A stretch of DNA of 6,273 nt, taken from positions 1-6,273 of the forward strand of contig PUMS01000370.1 in assembly GCA_003551485.1 (NCBI GenBank), given 5' to 3'. How positions within the stretch are numbered: position 1 is the first letter of the stretch; every line of letters starts with the position of its first letter. The stretch is from Phycisphaeraceae bacterium (lineage in GTDB: Bacteria > Planctomycetota > Phycisphaerae > Phycisphaerales > Phycisphaeraceae). Positions 1 through 4,945 of the stretch are shown here, one piece after another. The notes beneath the pieces are model-generated. The model saw nothing but the letters and a program-made list of their open reading frames with translations. It was not told the DNA's origin and did no database searches. A program made the translations under genes and the position numbers.

Positions 1-9
1 GGCTTCTGT

Positions 10-109
10 CTCCCCTCTCCCTCCGGGAGAGGGGCCGGGGGTGAGGGGCGATTCGGATCGGCCCTGTCCATCAACCCTCACCCCAGCCCTCTCCCGGTGG
101 GAGAGGGAG
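10..109. repeat. Composite inverted repeat, copy A
   Basis: The left arm (10-47) contains a hairpin, CCCCTCTCC/GGGAGAGGGG, followed by GGCCGGGGGTGAGGG. A 27-nt core (48-74) comes next, and then a right arm (75-109) that is approximately the left arm inverted: CCCTCACCCCAGCCCTCTCCC, loop, GGGAGAGGGAG. The left arm matches that of copy B (1491-1528) at 36 of 38 positions, and the core has the same length as in B with the shared piece TTCGGA-C--GCCCTG. The element lies about 120 nt beyond the stop of the hydrolase gene that ends at 231, so on that transcript it could act as a terminator or 3' stabiliser. That role is inferred. No GTAG head typical of classical REP elements is seen. Confidence 0.85.
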
Positions 110-120
110 CCATTTGCAGA

Positions 121-204
121 GTAGCGGGCCGGGATGGGGGATATCCGCAGCGCCCCGTCGAGTCTGCCCTCACCCCCGGCCCCGCAAGCGCAGAGGGGAG
201 TAAG
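121..204. repeat. Degenerate copy C of the composite repeat
   Basis: The right arm (167-200) starts CCCTCACCCCCGGCCCC and ends CAGAGGGGAG, and it is 34 nt long against 35 in copy A. The preceding 27 nt (140-166) fit the core, ending GTCTG exactly as in copy B. The left arm is reduced to a GGGCCGGGATGGGG-like remnant near 126-139 and has lost its hairpin. The outer end GAGGGGAGTAAG (193-204) is the exact reverse complement of the outer left end of copy B (1487-1498), which supports common descent. It abuts copy A, so two copies sit almost in tandem. Confidence 0.6.
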
Positions 205-230
205 TGCCCGGCCCATCGAGCCGCTTTCCA

Positions 231-1088
231 TCACCGCGCGGCGGGCTGGGGCTGGGGCTGGGCGGTGGGCAGAGGGCGGACTTCGATGGGGGGGATGTCG
301 AACCTGGGGTTCTGGCCCAGGAAGCGGGCGGGGTTGTTGTGGAACAGGTCGATGGCGTCCTGGAGGCTGTGGCCGCGGCGGCGGTACTCGAGCACACACT
401 CCTGGATCGTGAACGGGTCGGAGGGGCCCCAGTCGGCCGAGGAGTTGATCATGATCCGCTCGCGGCCCCAGTGCTCGATGATGTCCACCGCGCGGCGGGG
501 TGAGCACTTGGTGATCGGGTACAGCGTCATGCCCACCCAGTAGCCGCGGTCGTAGCACATGCCGATGGTGTGCTCCTCGACGTGGTCGATCCAGATGCGG
601 GCCGGATCGACGTCCATGCCATCGAGGATTTCGATGATGCGCCTGGTGCCGCGCAGCTTGTCCTCGAGGTGGGGGGTGTGGATGAGGATGAGCTGCTCGT
701 GCTCGATGGCCATCTGGACGTGGGCCTGGAAGATTTCGCACTCGTTGGGCGTGCTCTTGTGCAGGCCGGTCTCGCCCACGCCCAGGACGGTGGGCTTGTC
801 GAAGAACTCGGGCATCTTCGCCAGCACGTCGCGGCTGAGCTGGAGGTTCTCGGCCTCCTTGGGATTGACCGCGACCCAGCAGAAGTGGCGGATGCCGTAC
901 CAGGCAGCGCGGGTGGGCTCGAACTCGCTGATCTGGCGGAAGTAGTCGATGAACGTCTCGGGATAGGCCCGGTCGAAGCCGGCCCAGAACGCCGGCTCGA
1001 CCACGGCGACGACACCGGACATGGCCATCCGCTCGTAGTCCTGCGCGGTGCGGGCGATGCCGTGGTAGTGGGGCTGGATCATGAGCAT
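231..1088 (-). CDS. TatD-like metal-dependent hydrolase (EboB type)
   Basis: A 285-aa cytoplasmic amidohydrolase-superfamily protein with no signal peptide or membrane segment. All metal-site signatures of the TatD fold are visible: HxH at H7/H9 (PHYHG), Glu106 in VGVGETGL, His137 in ILIHTPH, His169 in WIDHVEEH and Asp219 in INSSADWG. The stretches VVAVVEPAFWAGFDR (27-40) and GIRHFCWVAVNPKEA resemble, from memory, the TatD-like proteins of ebo clusters (EboB) rather than the classical DNase TatD. No other ebo gene is visible in the window. The start at 1088 is chosen because GGAG (1097-1100) precedes it by 8 nt. The frame is open to 1253, but that stretch overlaps the upstream gene and is low-complexity. 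The ATG lies 4 nt after the upstream stop, so coupling is likely. The C-terminal tail is Pro/Gln-rich (PTAQPQPQPAAR), encoded by a GGGGCT hexamer repeat. The fold is firm; the substrate is unknown. Confidence 0.85.
   Translation of the reverse strand: MLMIQPHYHGIARTAQDYERMAMSGVVAVVEPAFWAGFDRAYPETFIDYFRQISEFEPTRAAWYGIRHFCWVAVNPKEAENLQLSRDVLAKMPEFFDKPTVLGVGETGLHKSTPNECEIFQAHVQMAIEHEQLILIHTPHLEDKLRGTRRIIEILDGMDVDPARIWIDHVEEHTIGMCYDRGYWVGMTLYPITKCSPRRAVDIIEHWGRERIMINSSADWGPSDPFTIQECVLEYRRRGHSLQDAIDLFHNNPARFLGQNPRFDIPPIEVRPLPTAQPQPQPAAR
243..262 (+). repeat. Hexamer repeat and G-quadruplex motif in the gene's 3' end
   Basis: Four runs of three or four G separated only by CT (243-245, 248-251, 254-257, 260-262) arise from a GGGGCT hexamer repeat. 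On the minus strand they encode the Pro-Gln tail of the hydrolase. Two-nucleotide loops make this a strong candidate quadruplex on the plus strand, which is the template strand for the gene. The motif is seen directly; folding is inferred. Confidence 0.5.
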
Positions 1089-1092
1089 GGGG

Positions 1093-1368
1093 TCAGCTCC
1101 GGGCCGGTTCGCCGCCGCCGCGCTGCTCGGGGCGGCCGGCATCGGGGTCATCGGAAAAAAGCAGCAGCAGGCGCTCGGCGCGGTCGGGCCGCGTGGAAGG
1201 TTCGCTGAGGATCCGCAGCGCCTCGCGCAGCCGGGCGAGGCGGGGGTCGGCATCCTCGGCCAGCGAGCCCCCGCCGCGCTCGTAGCGGTCGAGCGTGGCG
1301 GCGATCTCGAGGATCATGCAGCGGGTGTCGAGGAAGTAGGTGTCGAGTACCTCGGGTGCCTTGAGCAT
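1093..1368 (-). CDS. Small conserved-looking helical protein of unknown function
   Basis: A 91-aa protein that I cannot assign to a named family. Residues 1-30 (MLKAPEVLDTYFLDTRCMIL followed by EIAATLDRYE) and 43-72 (LARLREALRILSEP, then DRAERLLLLF) look like amphipathic helices. The tail (75-91) is Gly/Pro/Arg-rich and probably disordered. No membrane segment or signal peptide is seen, so it is likely cytosolic. The stop is 4 nt before the ATG of the TatD-like hydrolase, and that gene's ribosome binding site lies in this gene's last codons, so the two are probably co-translated and may work together. The start at 1368 has only a weak purine match upstream (GCGAGA), and an in-frame TGA lies about 30 nt upstream, so the start cannot be much earlier. 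The low-complexity C-terminus could tolerate drift. Confidence 0.75.
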   Translation of the reverse strand: MLKAPEVLDTYFLDTRCMILEIAATLDRYERGGGSLAEDADPRLARLREALRILSEPSTRPDRAERLLLLFSDDPDAGRPEQRGGGEPARS

Positions 1369-1431
1369 CAGATGGTCTCGCGGTGGGTGAGAACGTCAAC
1401 GGCCCGGTGGCGCCGATGCGCCGCCGGTGGC

Positions 1432-1437
1432 ATCATA
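1432..1437 (-). promoter_or_regulatory. Possible -10 box for the 91-aa gene and hydrolase unit
   Basis: TATGAT on the minus strand, one mismatch from TATAAT, lies in otherwise very GC-rich DNA 64-69 nt upstream of the ATG at 1368. No convincing -35 box is found 16-18 nt further upstream (TGCCGG at 17 nt). A perfect 6-bp hairpin, CCGGGC-GATG-GCCCGG, occupies 1443-1458 just upstream. This is a weak, motif-only call. Confidence 0.25.
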
Positions 1438-1486
1438 GTGCTCCGGGCGATGGCCCGGCAGGATTTGCAGTGGCGCAGCGCGGCCG

Positions 1487-1598
1487 CTTACTCCCCTCTC
1501 CCCTCGGGAGAGGGGCCGGGGGTGAGGGAGGGTTCGGACCAGCCCTGGGTGTCTGCCCTCACCCCAGCCCTCTCCCGCCCCCGGAAGGGGAGAGGGAG
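1487..1598. repeat. Composite inverted repeat, copy B
   Basis: It has the same architecture as copy A. The left arm (1491-1528) carries a CCCCTCTCCC/GGGAGAGGGG hairpin, then the 27-nt core (1529-1555), then an inverted right arm (1556-1598). The right arm is 8 nt longer than in A because its loop is larger. The outer end CTTACTCCCCTC is shared in inverted form with copy C. The element begins about 50 nt downstream of the ugd stop codon. On the ugd transcript it would form GC-rich stem-loops, without a U tract, so it may limit read-through or protect the 3' end. Each arm can alternatively form a quadruplex: GGGAGAGGGGCCGGGGG on the plus strand in the left arm, and GGGAGAGGGCTGGGGTGAGG on the minus strand in the right arm. 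Confidence 0.85.
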
Positions 1599-1648
1599 TC
1601 AGATTTTCGGGGCAGAGGGGCGCAGGACCCGGCCGCGCCGGGCGATCA

Positions 1649-3028
1649 TCAGATGTGGACGGTGGCCTGGGCGCTGGGGGTGGTGATGGGTTTGCGGCCG
1701 ACGGAGTAGTAGATAAAGCCGGCCTCGGCCATGGCCTCGGGGCGATAGAGGTTGCGGCCGTCGAAGACCACCGCGTGACGCATGCGGCTGCGCAGCAGGT
1801 CGAGGTCGGGGTGTTTGAACTCATCCCAGTCGGTGCAGACCACCAGGGCATCGGCGCCCTCGAGTGCCTCGTACATGTCATCGAAGTAGCCCGGCTCATC
1901 GCCCACGATCTGGCGGCAGGTGGCGTGGGCGACCGGGTCGTGGGCGCGGACGGCGGCGCCGCGGTCGAGCAGGTGCTGCATGAGGGTGATCGAAGGCGCC
2001 TCTCGCACGTCATCGGTGCCGGGCTTGAAGGCGATGCCCCAGACGGCGATGGTCCTGCCCGCGAGCGAGCCGGTGAAATGCTCATCGAGCTTGGCGATGA
2101 ACGCCCGGCGCTGCTGCTGGTTGACGTCGTGCACGGCGCGCAGCAGTGGGGTGTCGGTGCGCGAGGCCGTGCCCATGTTGATGCACGCCAGCACGTCTTT
2201 TGGAAAGCACGAGCCGCCGTAGCCCAGTCCCGGGTAGAGGAACTTGTTGCCGATGCGGCTGTCGGAGCACATGCCGCGTCGGACCTCATCGATGTCGGCG
2301 CCGTAGGCCTCGCAGAGGCGGGCGATCTCGTTGATGAAGCTGATCTTGGTCGCGAGCATGGCGTTGGAGGCGTACTTGACCATCTCCGCCGAGCGGATGT
2401 CCATGATGAAGATGGGGTTGCCCTGTCGCACGAACGGCTCGTAGAGGTCGCGCAGGCGGTCGCCGGTGCCCTTGTCATCGCAGCCGATGACGACGCGGTC
2501 GGGCCGGTTGAAGTCGTTGATGGCCGCCCCTTCCTTGAGGAACTCGGGGTTGGAGGCCATGCGGAAGGGCTTGGCGGTCCGGGCGGCGATGCGCTCGCGG
2601 ACCTTCTCGTTGGTGCCCACGGGCACGGTGGACTTGACGACGATGATCTTGGCCCGCCGCTCCTCGACCGGCCCGCCGGTGTCACCGGGCGCGGCTTCGA
2701 TGGCGCGGCCGATGTCATCGGCGGCGGCCAGCACGTAGCGCAGGTCGGCTTCGCCGCTGTCATCGCTGGGCGTGCCCACGCAGATGAAGATGATCTCGGC
2801 CGAGGCGTAGGCCGCCTGGGCGTCGGTGGTGAAGTGCAGCCGGCCGGCACGGGCGTTGCGGCGGATCATCTCCTCCAGCCCCGGCTCGTAGATGGGGCAG
2901 CCGCCGCGCTTGAGCATGTCGATCTTGGCCTGATCGACGTCGAGGCAGGTGACCTGGTTGCCGGTGTTGGAAAAGCAGGTGCCGGTGACCAGCCCGACGT
3001 ATCCGGTGCCTACCATGGTGATTCGCAT
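1649..3028 (-). CDS. ugd: UDP-glucose 6-dehydrogenase
   Basis: A 459-aa cytosolic enzyme that oxidises UDP-glucose to UDP-glucuronate with two NAD+, supplying a precursor for surface polysaccharides and LPS sugars. The N-terminal Rossmann motif GTGYVG (7-12) is followed by CLDVD (28-32), whose Asp30 should hold the NAD ribose. CVGTPSDDSGEADL (83-96), STVPVGT (133-139) and NPEFLKEG (160-167) are family signatures. Lys218 sits in MVKYASNA, and the catalytic Cys274 with Lys278 in GYGGSCFPKD. GIAFKPGTDDVREAP (331-345) marks the C-terminal UDP-binding domain. Length is normal. The start at 3028 is chosen because AGGGGA (3037-3042) lies 8 nt upstream and the Rossmann strand begins at once. The open frame to 3091 adds 21 residues unlike the family. 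It is separated from its neighbours by 365 and 280 bp, so it is probably transcribed on its own. The paralogous GDP-mannose dehydrogenase or UDP-ManNAc dehydrogenase is less likely. Confidence 0.95.
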   Translation of the reverse strand: MRITMVGTGYVGLVTGTCFSNTGNQVTCLDVDQAKIDMLKRGGCPIYEPGLEEMIRRNARAGRLHFTTDAQAAYASAEIIFICVGTPSDDSGEADLRYVLAAADDIGRAIEAAPGDTGGPVEERRAKIIVVKSTVPVGTNEKVRERIAARTAKPFRMASNPEFLKEGAAINDFNRPDRVVIGCDDKGTGDRLRDLYEPFVRQGNPIFIMDIRSAEMVKYASNAMLATKISFINEIARLCEAYGADIDEVRRGMCSDSRIGNKFLYPGLGYGGSCFPKDVLACINMGTASRTDTPLLRAVHDVNQQQRRAFIAKLDEHFTGSLAGRTIAVWGIAFKPGTDDVREAPSITLMQHLLDRGAAVRAHDPVAHATCRQIVGDEPGYFDDMYEALEGADALVVCTDWDEFKHPDLDLLRSRMRHAVVFDGRNLYRPEAMAEAGFIYYSVGRKPITTPSAQATVHI

Positions 3029-3191
3029 GTCGAGATTCCCCTGTCTTGAGACCGCAGCGCCCACACCGGGTGCCACTGGCGGCTTGTCCACCAGTGTAGA
3101 TCACCTACCCCCATGGCACTGGCCGGCGGGCAGCCGCTGGCACCCGCACACCACGTGTTCATCGGCCGGATCGGCCCGGCCGTGTAGTTTA

Positions 3192-3197
3192 TGTCAA
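3192..3197 (-). promoter_or_regulatory. Possible -35 box for ugd
   Basis: A perfect TTGACA on the minus strand lies about 164 nt upstream of the ugd ATG, in the most AT-rich patch of the gap (TTGACATAAACTAC). No good -10 box lies 16-18 nt downstream, where the sequence is GC-rich (GCCGAT or CCGATC). If real, it implies a leader of more than 130 nt containing the GGCCG palindrome. This is a weak call. Confidence 0.25.
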
Positions 3198-3289
3198 CGG
3201 GCTTGCGGGAAGTCTTCGCCCGATGGCCACGCCCAGGTTGCAGCCGTTGCGGGGGTTTTCGGCGTTGCAGCGCACCACTCATGGCCATC

Positions 3290-3313
3290 GGCTTGCGGAC
3301 ACCTCCGCAAACC
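3290..3313 (-). terminator. Strong hairpin downstream of the lpxA/128-aa gene unit
   Basis: The minus-strand transcript would form GGUUUGCGGA-GGUG-UCCGCAAGCC, a 10-bp stem with one G-U pair and a 4-nt loop. On the plus strand the same position is an A-C mismatch, so the structure favours the minus-strand RNA. It lies about 80 nt after the stop at 3395. No U tract follows, so it is not a canonical intrinsic terminator; it may be a 3' end stabiliser or a terminator that needs help. Confidence 0.35.
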
Positions 3314-3394
3314 GCTGACCATGCCATCCATGCTGCCTGCCTTCGCCCCGGCCCGGAGCCCGCCACCGCCCGGCGACAGGCGGGCTCGCCCCGG

Positions 3395-3781
3395 TCAGTC
3401 TTCATCGGGCAGTTCGAGCGCGGCGGTGACTTCGTTGACGGCGCGGGCGATGCGGGCGGCATCGGGCACGTGGCGGATGCCGACTTCGGCCAGCGTTGCC
3501 GGCGGGGCCTGGAGGGCCATGACCTCGGCCAGGGTGCCGGCGAGTCGGCCGAGGCTCTTGATGTAGACGCCCAGCCCCAGAAAGACCAGCCCGCTGAGGC
3601 CGGCCACGAGAAAGCCCGCCAGCGACAACGGCAGCAGCAGCCCCGCCGCCGAGAGGATGGCGAGCACCATCAGCATGCCGCCGATGGTCAGAATGGTGTT
3701 GCCCAGAACCCCGCTGGTGTGCCTGGCGGCCTGGGCCTGGGAGATGATCAGCAGACGCGGGTCCGTGCGTGGGGTGCTCAT
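3395..3781 (-). CDS. Two-helix membrane protein of unknown function
   Basis: A 128-aa protein not recognised as a named family. After a short polar N-terminus there are two adjacent hydrophobic segments at about 26-49 (ILTIGGMLMVLAILSAAGLL) and 52-74 (LSLAGFLVAGLSGLVFLGLG), forming a likely helical hairpin in the inner membrane. A soluble tail follows (about 76-128; LAGTLAEVMALQAPPATLAE, then DAARIARAVNEVTAALELPD), probably helical and ending acidic. No catalytic motif is seen. The ATG is 4 nt after the lpxA TGA, and a GGTGAG Shine-Dalgarno-like site (3790-3795) lies in the last lpxA codons, so translation is probably coupled to lpxA. The position suggests a link to envelope or lipid A biogenesis, but nothing in the sequence proves it. 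Confidence 0.8.
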   Translation of the reverse strand: MSTPRTDPRLLIISQAQAARHTSGVLGNTILTIGGMLMVLAILSAAGLLLPLSLAGFLVAGLSGLVFLGLGVYIKSLGRLAGTLAEVMALQAPPATLAEVGIRHVPDAARIARAVNEVTAALELPDED

Positions 3782-3785
3782 AGGT

Positions 3786-4640
3786 TCATCTCACCGGGTT
3801 GGAGAAACGGTGGTCGGTGCGGAACGCTTCCTGGTGCCGTCCGAACACACCGATGGAACTGTTGGCCAGAAAATCCAGCAGCATGGCGATCGAGGGCTCC
3901 TCACCGTGGTTGTGCCGCCAGCGCTGCAGCGCCTGCGACATGTTACCGACCGTGTGCGGCTCGTGGTCGCCGGCGGGCCCGCGGAACAGGTCGCGGCAGG
4001 CATCCTTGAGCAGTTCGATGGTCGCCTCGGCAAAGCGTCGGCGCTGAAGGCCCACCACGTTCACCCCGCGCACGCGGCAGGGGTGGCCCTCGACGATCAT
4101 GAACGGCGGCACATCGTGCACGATCCGGCTCATGCCCCCGACGTAGCTGTAGGAGCCGACGGTGACAAAGTGGTGAATGCCGGTCATGCCCCCGACCGCG
4201 GCGTGGTCGTGCACGCGGACGTGGCCGGCGAGTTGGGTGCTGTTGGCGATGACGATGTGGCTGCCGATGTGGCAGTCGTGGGCCACGTGCATCCCGCTCA
4301 TGAACAGGTTGTCGCTGCCGATGCGGGTCACGCCCCCGCCGCAGAGCGTGCCGCGATGGACGGTGACGCCCTCACGCAGTTCGTTGCGGTCGCCGATGAT
4401 GAGTTCGGAGGGCTCGCCGCGGTACTTGAGGTCCTGCGGGTCGCCGCCCAGGACGACCTGCGGCCAGAGGGTGTTGTGCTCGCCCAGGACGGTGGGGCCG
4501 AAGATGGCCACATGGCTGATCAGCCGGCAGCCGCTGCCGATGCGCACCCGCGGGCCGATGTAGCAGAAGGGGCCGACGGCGACATCGTCGGCCAGTTCGG
4601 CCTTGGGATCGACCACGGCTTGGGGGTGCACCTGGGCCAT
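3786..4640 (-). CDS. lpxA: UDP-N-acetylglucosamine O-acyltransferase LpxA
   Basis: A 284-aa cytosolic left-handed beta-helix enzyme, trimeric in the family, that moves a 3-hydroxyacyl chain from ACP to UDP-GlcNAc in the first step of lipid A synthesis. Hexapeptide repeats run from about residue 8 to 190 (VGPFCYIGP, GCRLISHVAIFG). Family signatures include GGDPQDLKYRGEP (65-77), IGDRNELREGVTVHRGT (82-98), MHVAHDC (117-123) with catalytic His121 (E. coli His125), LAGH140 (E. coli His144) and GGMTGIHHF (150-158). Gly169 occupies the E. coli Gly173 acyl-ruler position, suggesting a long (about C14) hydroxyacyl chain. The C-terminal helical domain (about 198-284) is roughly 20 residues longer than in E. 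coli (262 aa). GGGAGG (4649-4654) lies 8 nt before the ATG. It follows lpxC-fabZ at a distance of 305 bp and overlaps no gene. Confidence 0.96.
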   Translation of the reverse strand: MAQVHPQAVVDPKAELADDVAVGPFCYIGPRVRIGSGCRLISHVAIFGPTVLGEHNTLWPQVVLGGDPQDLKYRGEPSELIIGDRNELREGVTVHRGTLCGGGVTRIGSDNLFMSGMHVAHDCHIGSHIVIANSTQLAGHVRVHDHAAVGGMTGIHHFVTVGSYSYVGGMSRIVHDVPPFMIVEGHPCRVRGVNVVGLQRRRFAEATIELLKDACRDLFRGPAGDHEPHTVGNMSQALQRWRHNHGEEPSIAMLLDFLANSSIGVFGRHQEAFRTDHRFSNPVR

Positions 4641-4642
4641 CG

Positions 4643-4834
4643 CTAAGTCCTCCCGCCCCGGTGGGGCGTTACCAGTACGACGTCCAACTCGGCCGATCCT
4701 TGCCTGGGTTCGCCGACAGGACGGCGAATCGGCTGCGCGGCGATCTGCCCGCCCACCTCGCCCGCATCAGCGCCTCGCCATGTGCGCATGTCGCGGCGGC
4801 GGGCTATCAGAATGCGAGGCGGGGGCAGGCTCAT
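4643..4834 (-). CDS. Possible 63-aa small ORF leading into lpxA
   Basis: An unrecognised, Arg/Pro/Gly-rich 63-aa reading frame: MSLPPPRILIARRRDMRTW at the start, IAAQPIRRPVGEP in the middle, and AELDVVLVTPHRGGRT at the end. Points for a real gene: AGGA (4842-4845) lies 7 nt before the ATG, and the TAG stop is 2 nt from the lpxA ATG, so it could be a leader that couples translation into lpxA. Points against: its third codon positions look less GC-biased than those of neighbouring genes (several GTA, ATA, ACA, TCG and AGG codons), there is no domain, and GC-rich DNA produces chance open frames easily. It could also be the remnant of a decayed gene. Confidence 0.3.
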   Translation of the reverse strand: MSLPPPRILIARRRDMRTWRGADAGEVGGQIAAQPIRRPVGEPRQGSAELDVVLVTPHRGGRT

Positions 4835-4881
4835 GGTGGGTTCCTGTCATCGTCGCCGACCCGGCTCACCGGGGCCTTGCG

Positions 4882-4917
4882 GGGGGCTTTCCGGGGGCTT
4901 CCGGGGGCTTCCGGGGG
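4882..4917. repeat. 10-bp tandem repeat, G-quadruplex candidate
   Basis: CCGGGGGCTT occurs twice exactly (4891-4900, 4901-4910), flanked by partial units GGGGGGCTTT before and CCGGGGGGG after. The plus strand thus has four runs of five or more G with loops CTTTCC, CTTCC and CTTCC, which fits a stable intramolecular quadruplex. The corresponding lpx transcript is C-rich. Copy number of such a unit can change by slippage. It starts 29 nt after the lpxC-fabZ stop. Confidence 0.75.
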
Positions 4918-4945
4918 GGCGGCATCGCCTCATCATGGTTGGCGG

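Larger units (their letters stand above)
3029..3394. other. Non-coding stretch between the lpx genes and ugd
   Basis: 366 bp without a credible gene: the open frames across it are Pro/Arg/Ser-rich with no recognisable domain. Going with minus-strand transcription it holds a small GC stem just after the upstream stop (GCCCG/CGGGC, 3368-3385), the strong hairpin at 3290-3313, a TTGACA box at 3192-3197, GGCCG-GAT-CGGCC (3164-3176), an inverted repeat CACTGG/CCAGTG (3073-3078 and 3090-3095), and the ugd ribosome binding site. It probably contains the end of the lpx transcript and the ugd promoter and leader. No tRNA, riboswitch or other RNA gene was recognised. Confidence 0.6.
4641..4945. other. 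Gap between lpxC-fabZ and lpxA
   Basis: 305 bp, unusually long for genes of one pathway on one strand. It contains a possible 63-codon ORF (4643-4834) and a G-rich tandem repeat (4882-4917). No strong promoter or U-tract terminator was found. The repeat lies 29 nt beyond the lpxC-fabZ stop, where it could slow or end transcription. Confidence 0.5.

Noticed and set aside
10..204. CRISPR array
   Set aside because: The repeats are palindromic, inverted rather than direct, and there are only three of them with related spacers and no cas genes.
1089..1253. N-terminal extension of the TatD-like gene by 55 codons
   Set aside because: The stretch is Ala/Pro/Cys-rich, overlaps the 91-aa gene in another frame, and the metal-binding HxH motif with a good ribosome binding site begins at 1088.
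1394..1399. TTGACG as a -35 box for the 91-aa gene
   Set aside because: At 17-nt spacing the -10 would be ACCATC, almost touching the start codon, so it does not make a sensible promoter.
1396..2850. Long minus-strand open frame (484 codons) overlapping ugd in another frame
   Set aside because: The product is Ser/Pro/Thr/Arg-rich nonsense typical of a shifted frame, and the ugd frame explains the DNA.
1655..3049. Long plus-strand open frame (464 codons) opposite ugd
   Set aside because: It is the mirror of a clearly conserved gene in GC-rich DNA; the product is low-complexity Gly/Ala/Val/Asp-rich with no domain.
3029..3091. 21-residue N-terminal extension of ugd
   Set aside because: Family members begin directly with the Rossmann strand, and AGGGGA sits 8 nt before the ATG at 3028.
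3010..3462. 150-codon minus-strand frame across the gap upstream of ugd
   Set aside because: It overlaps both the end of the membrane-protein gene and the start of ugd in another frame, with no ribosome binding site or domain.
3657..4646. Plus-strand open frame (329 codons) opposite lpxA
   Set aside because: It is a shadow of lpxA; the composition is His/Val/Ala/Asp-rich without motifs.
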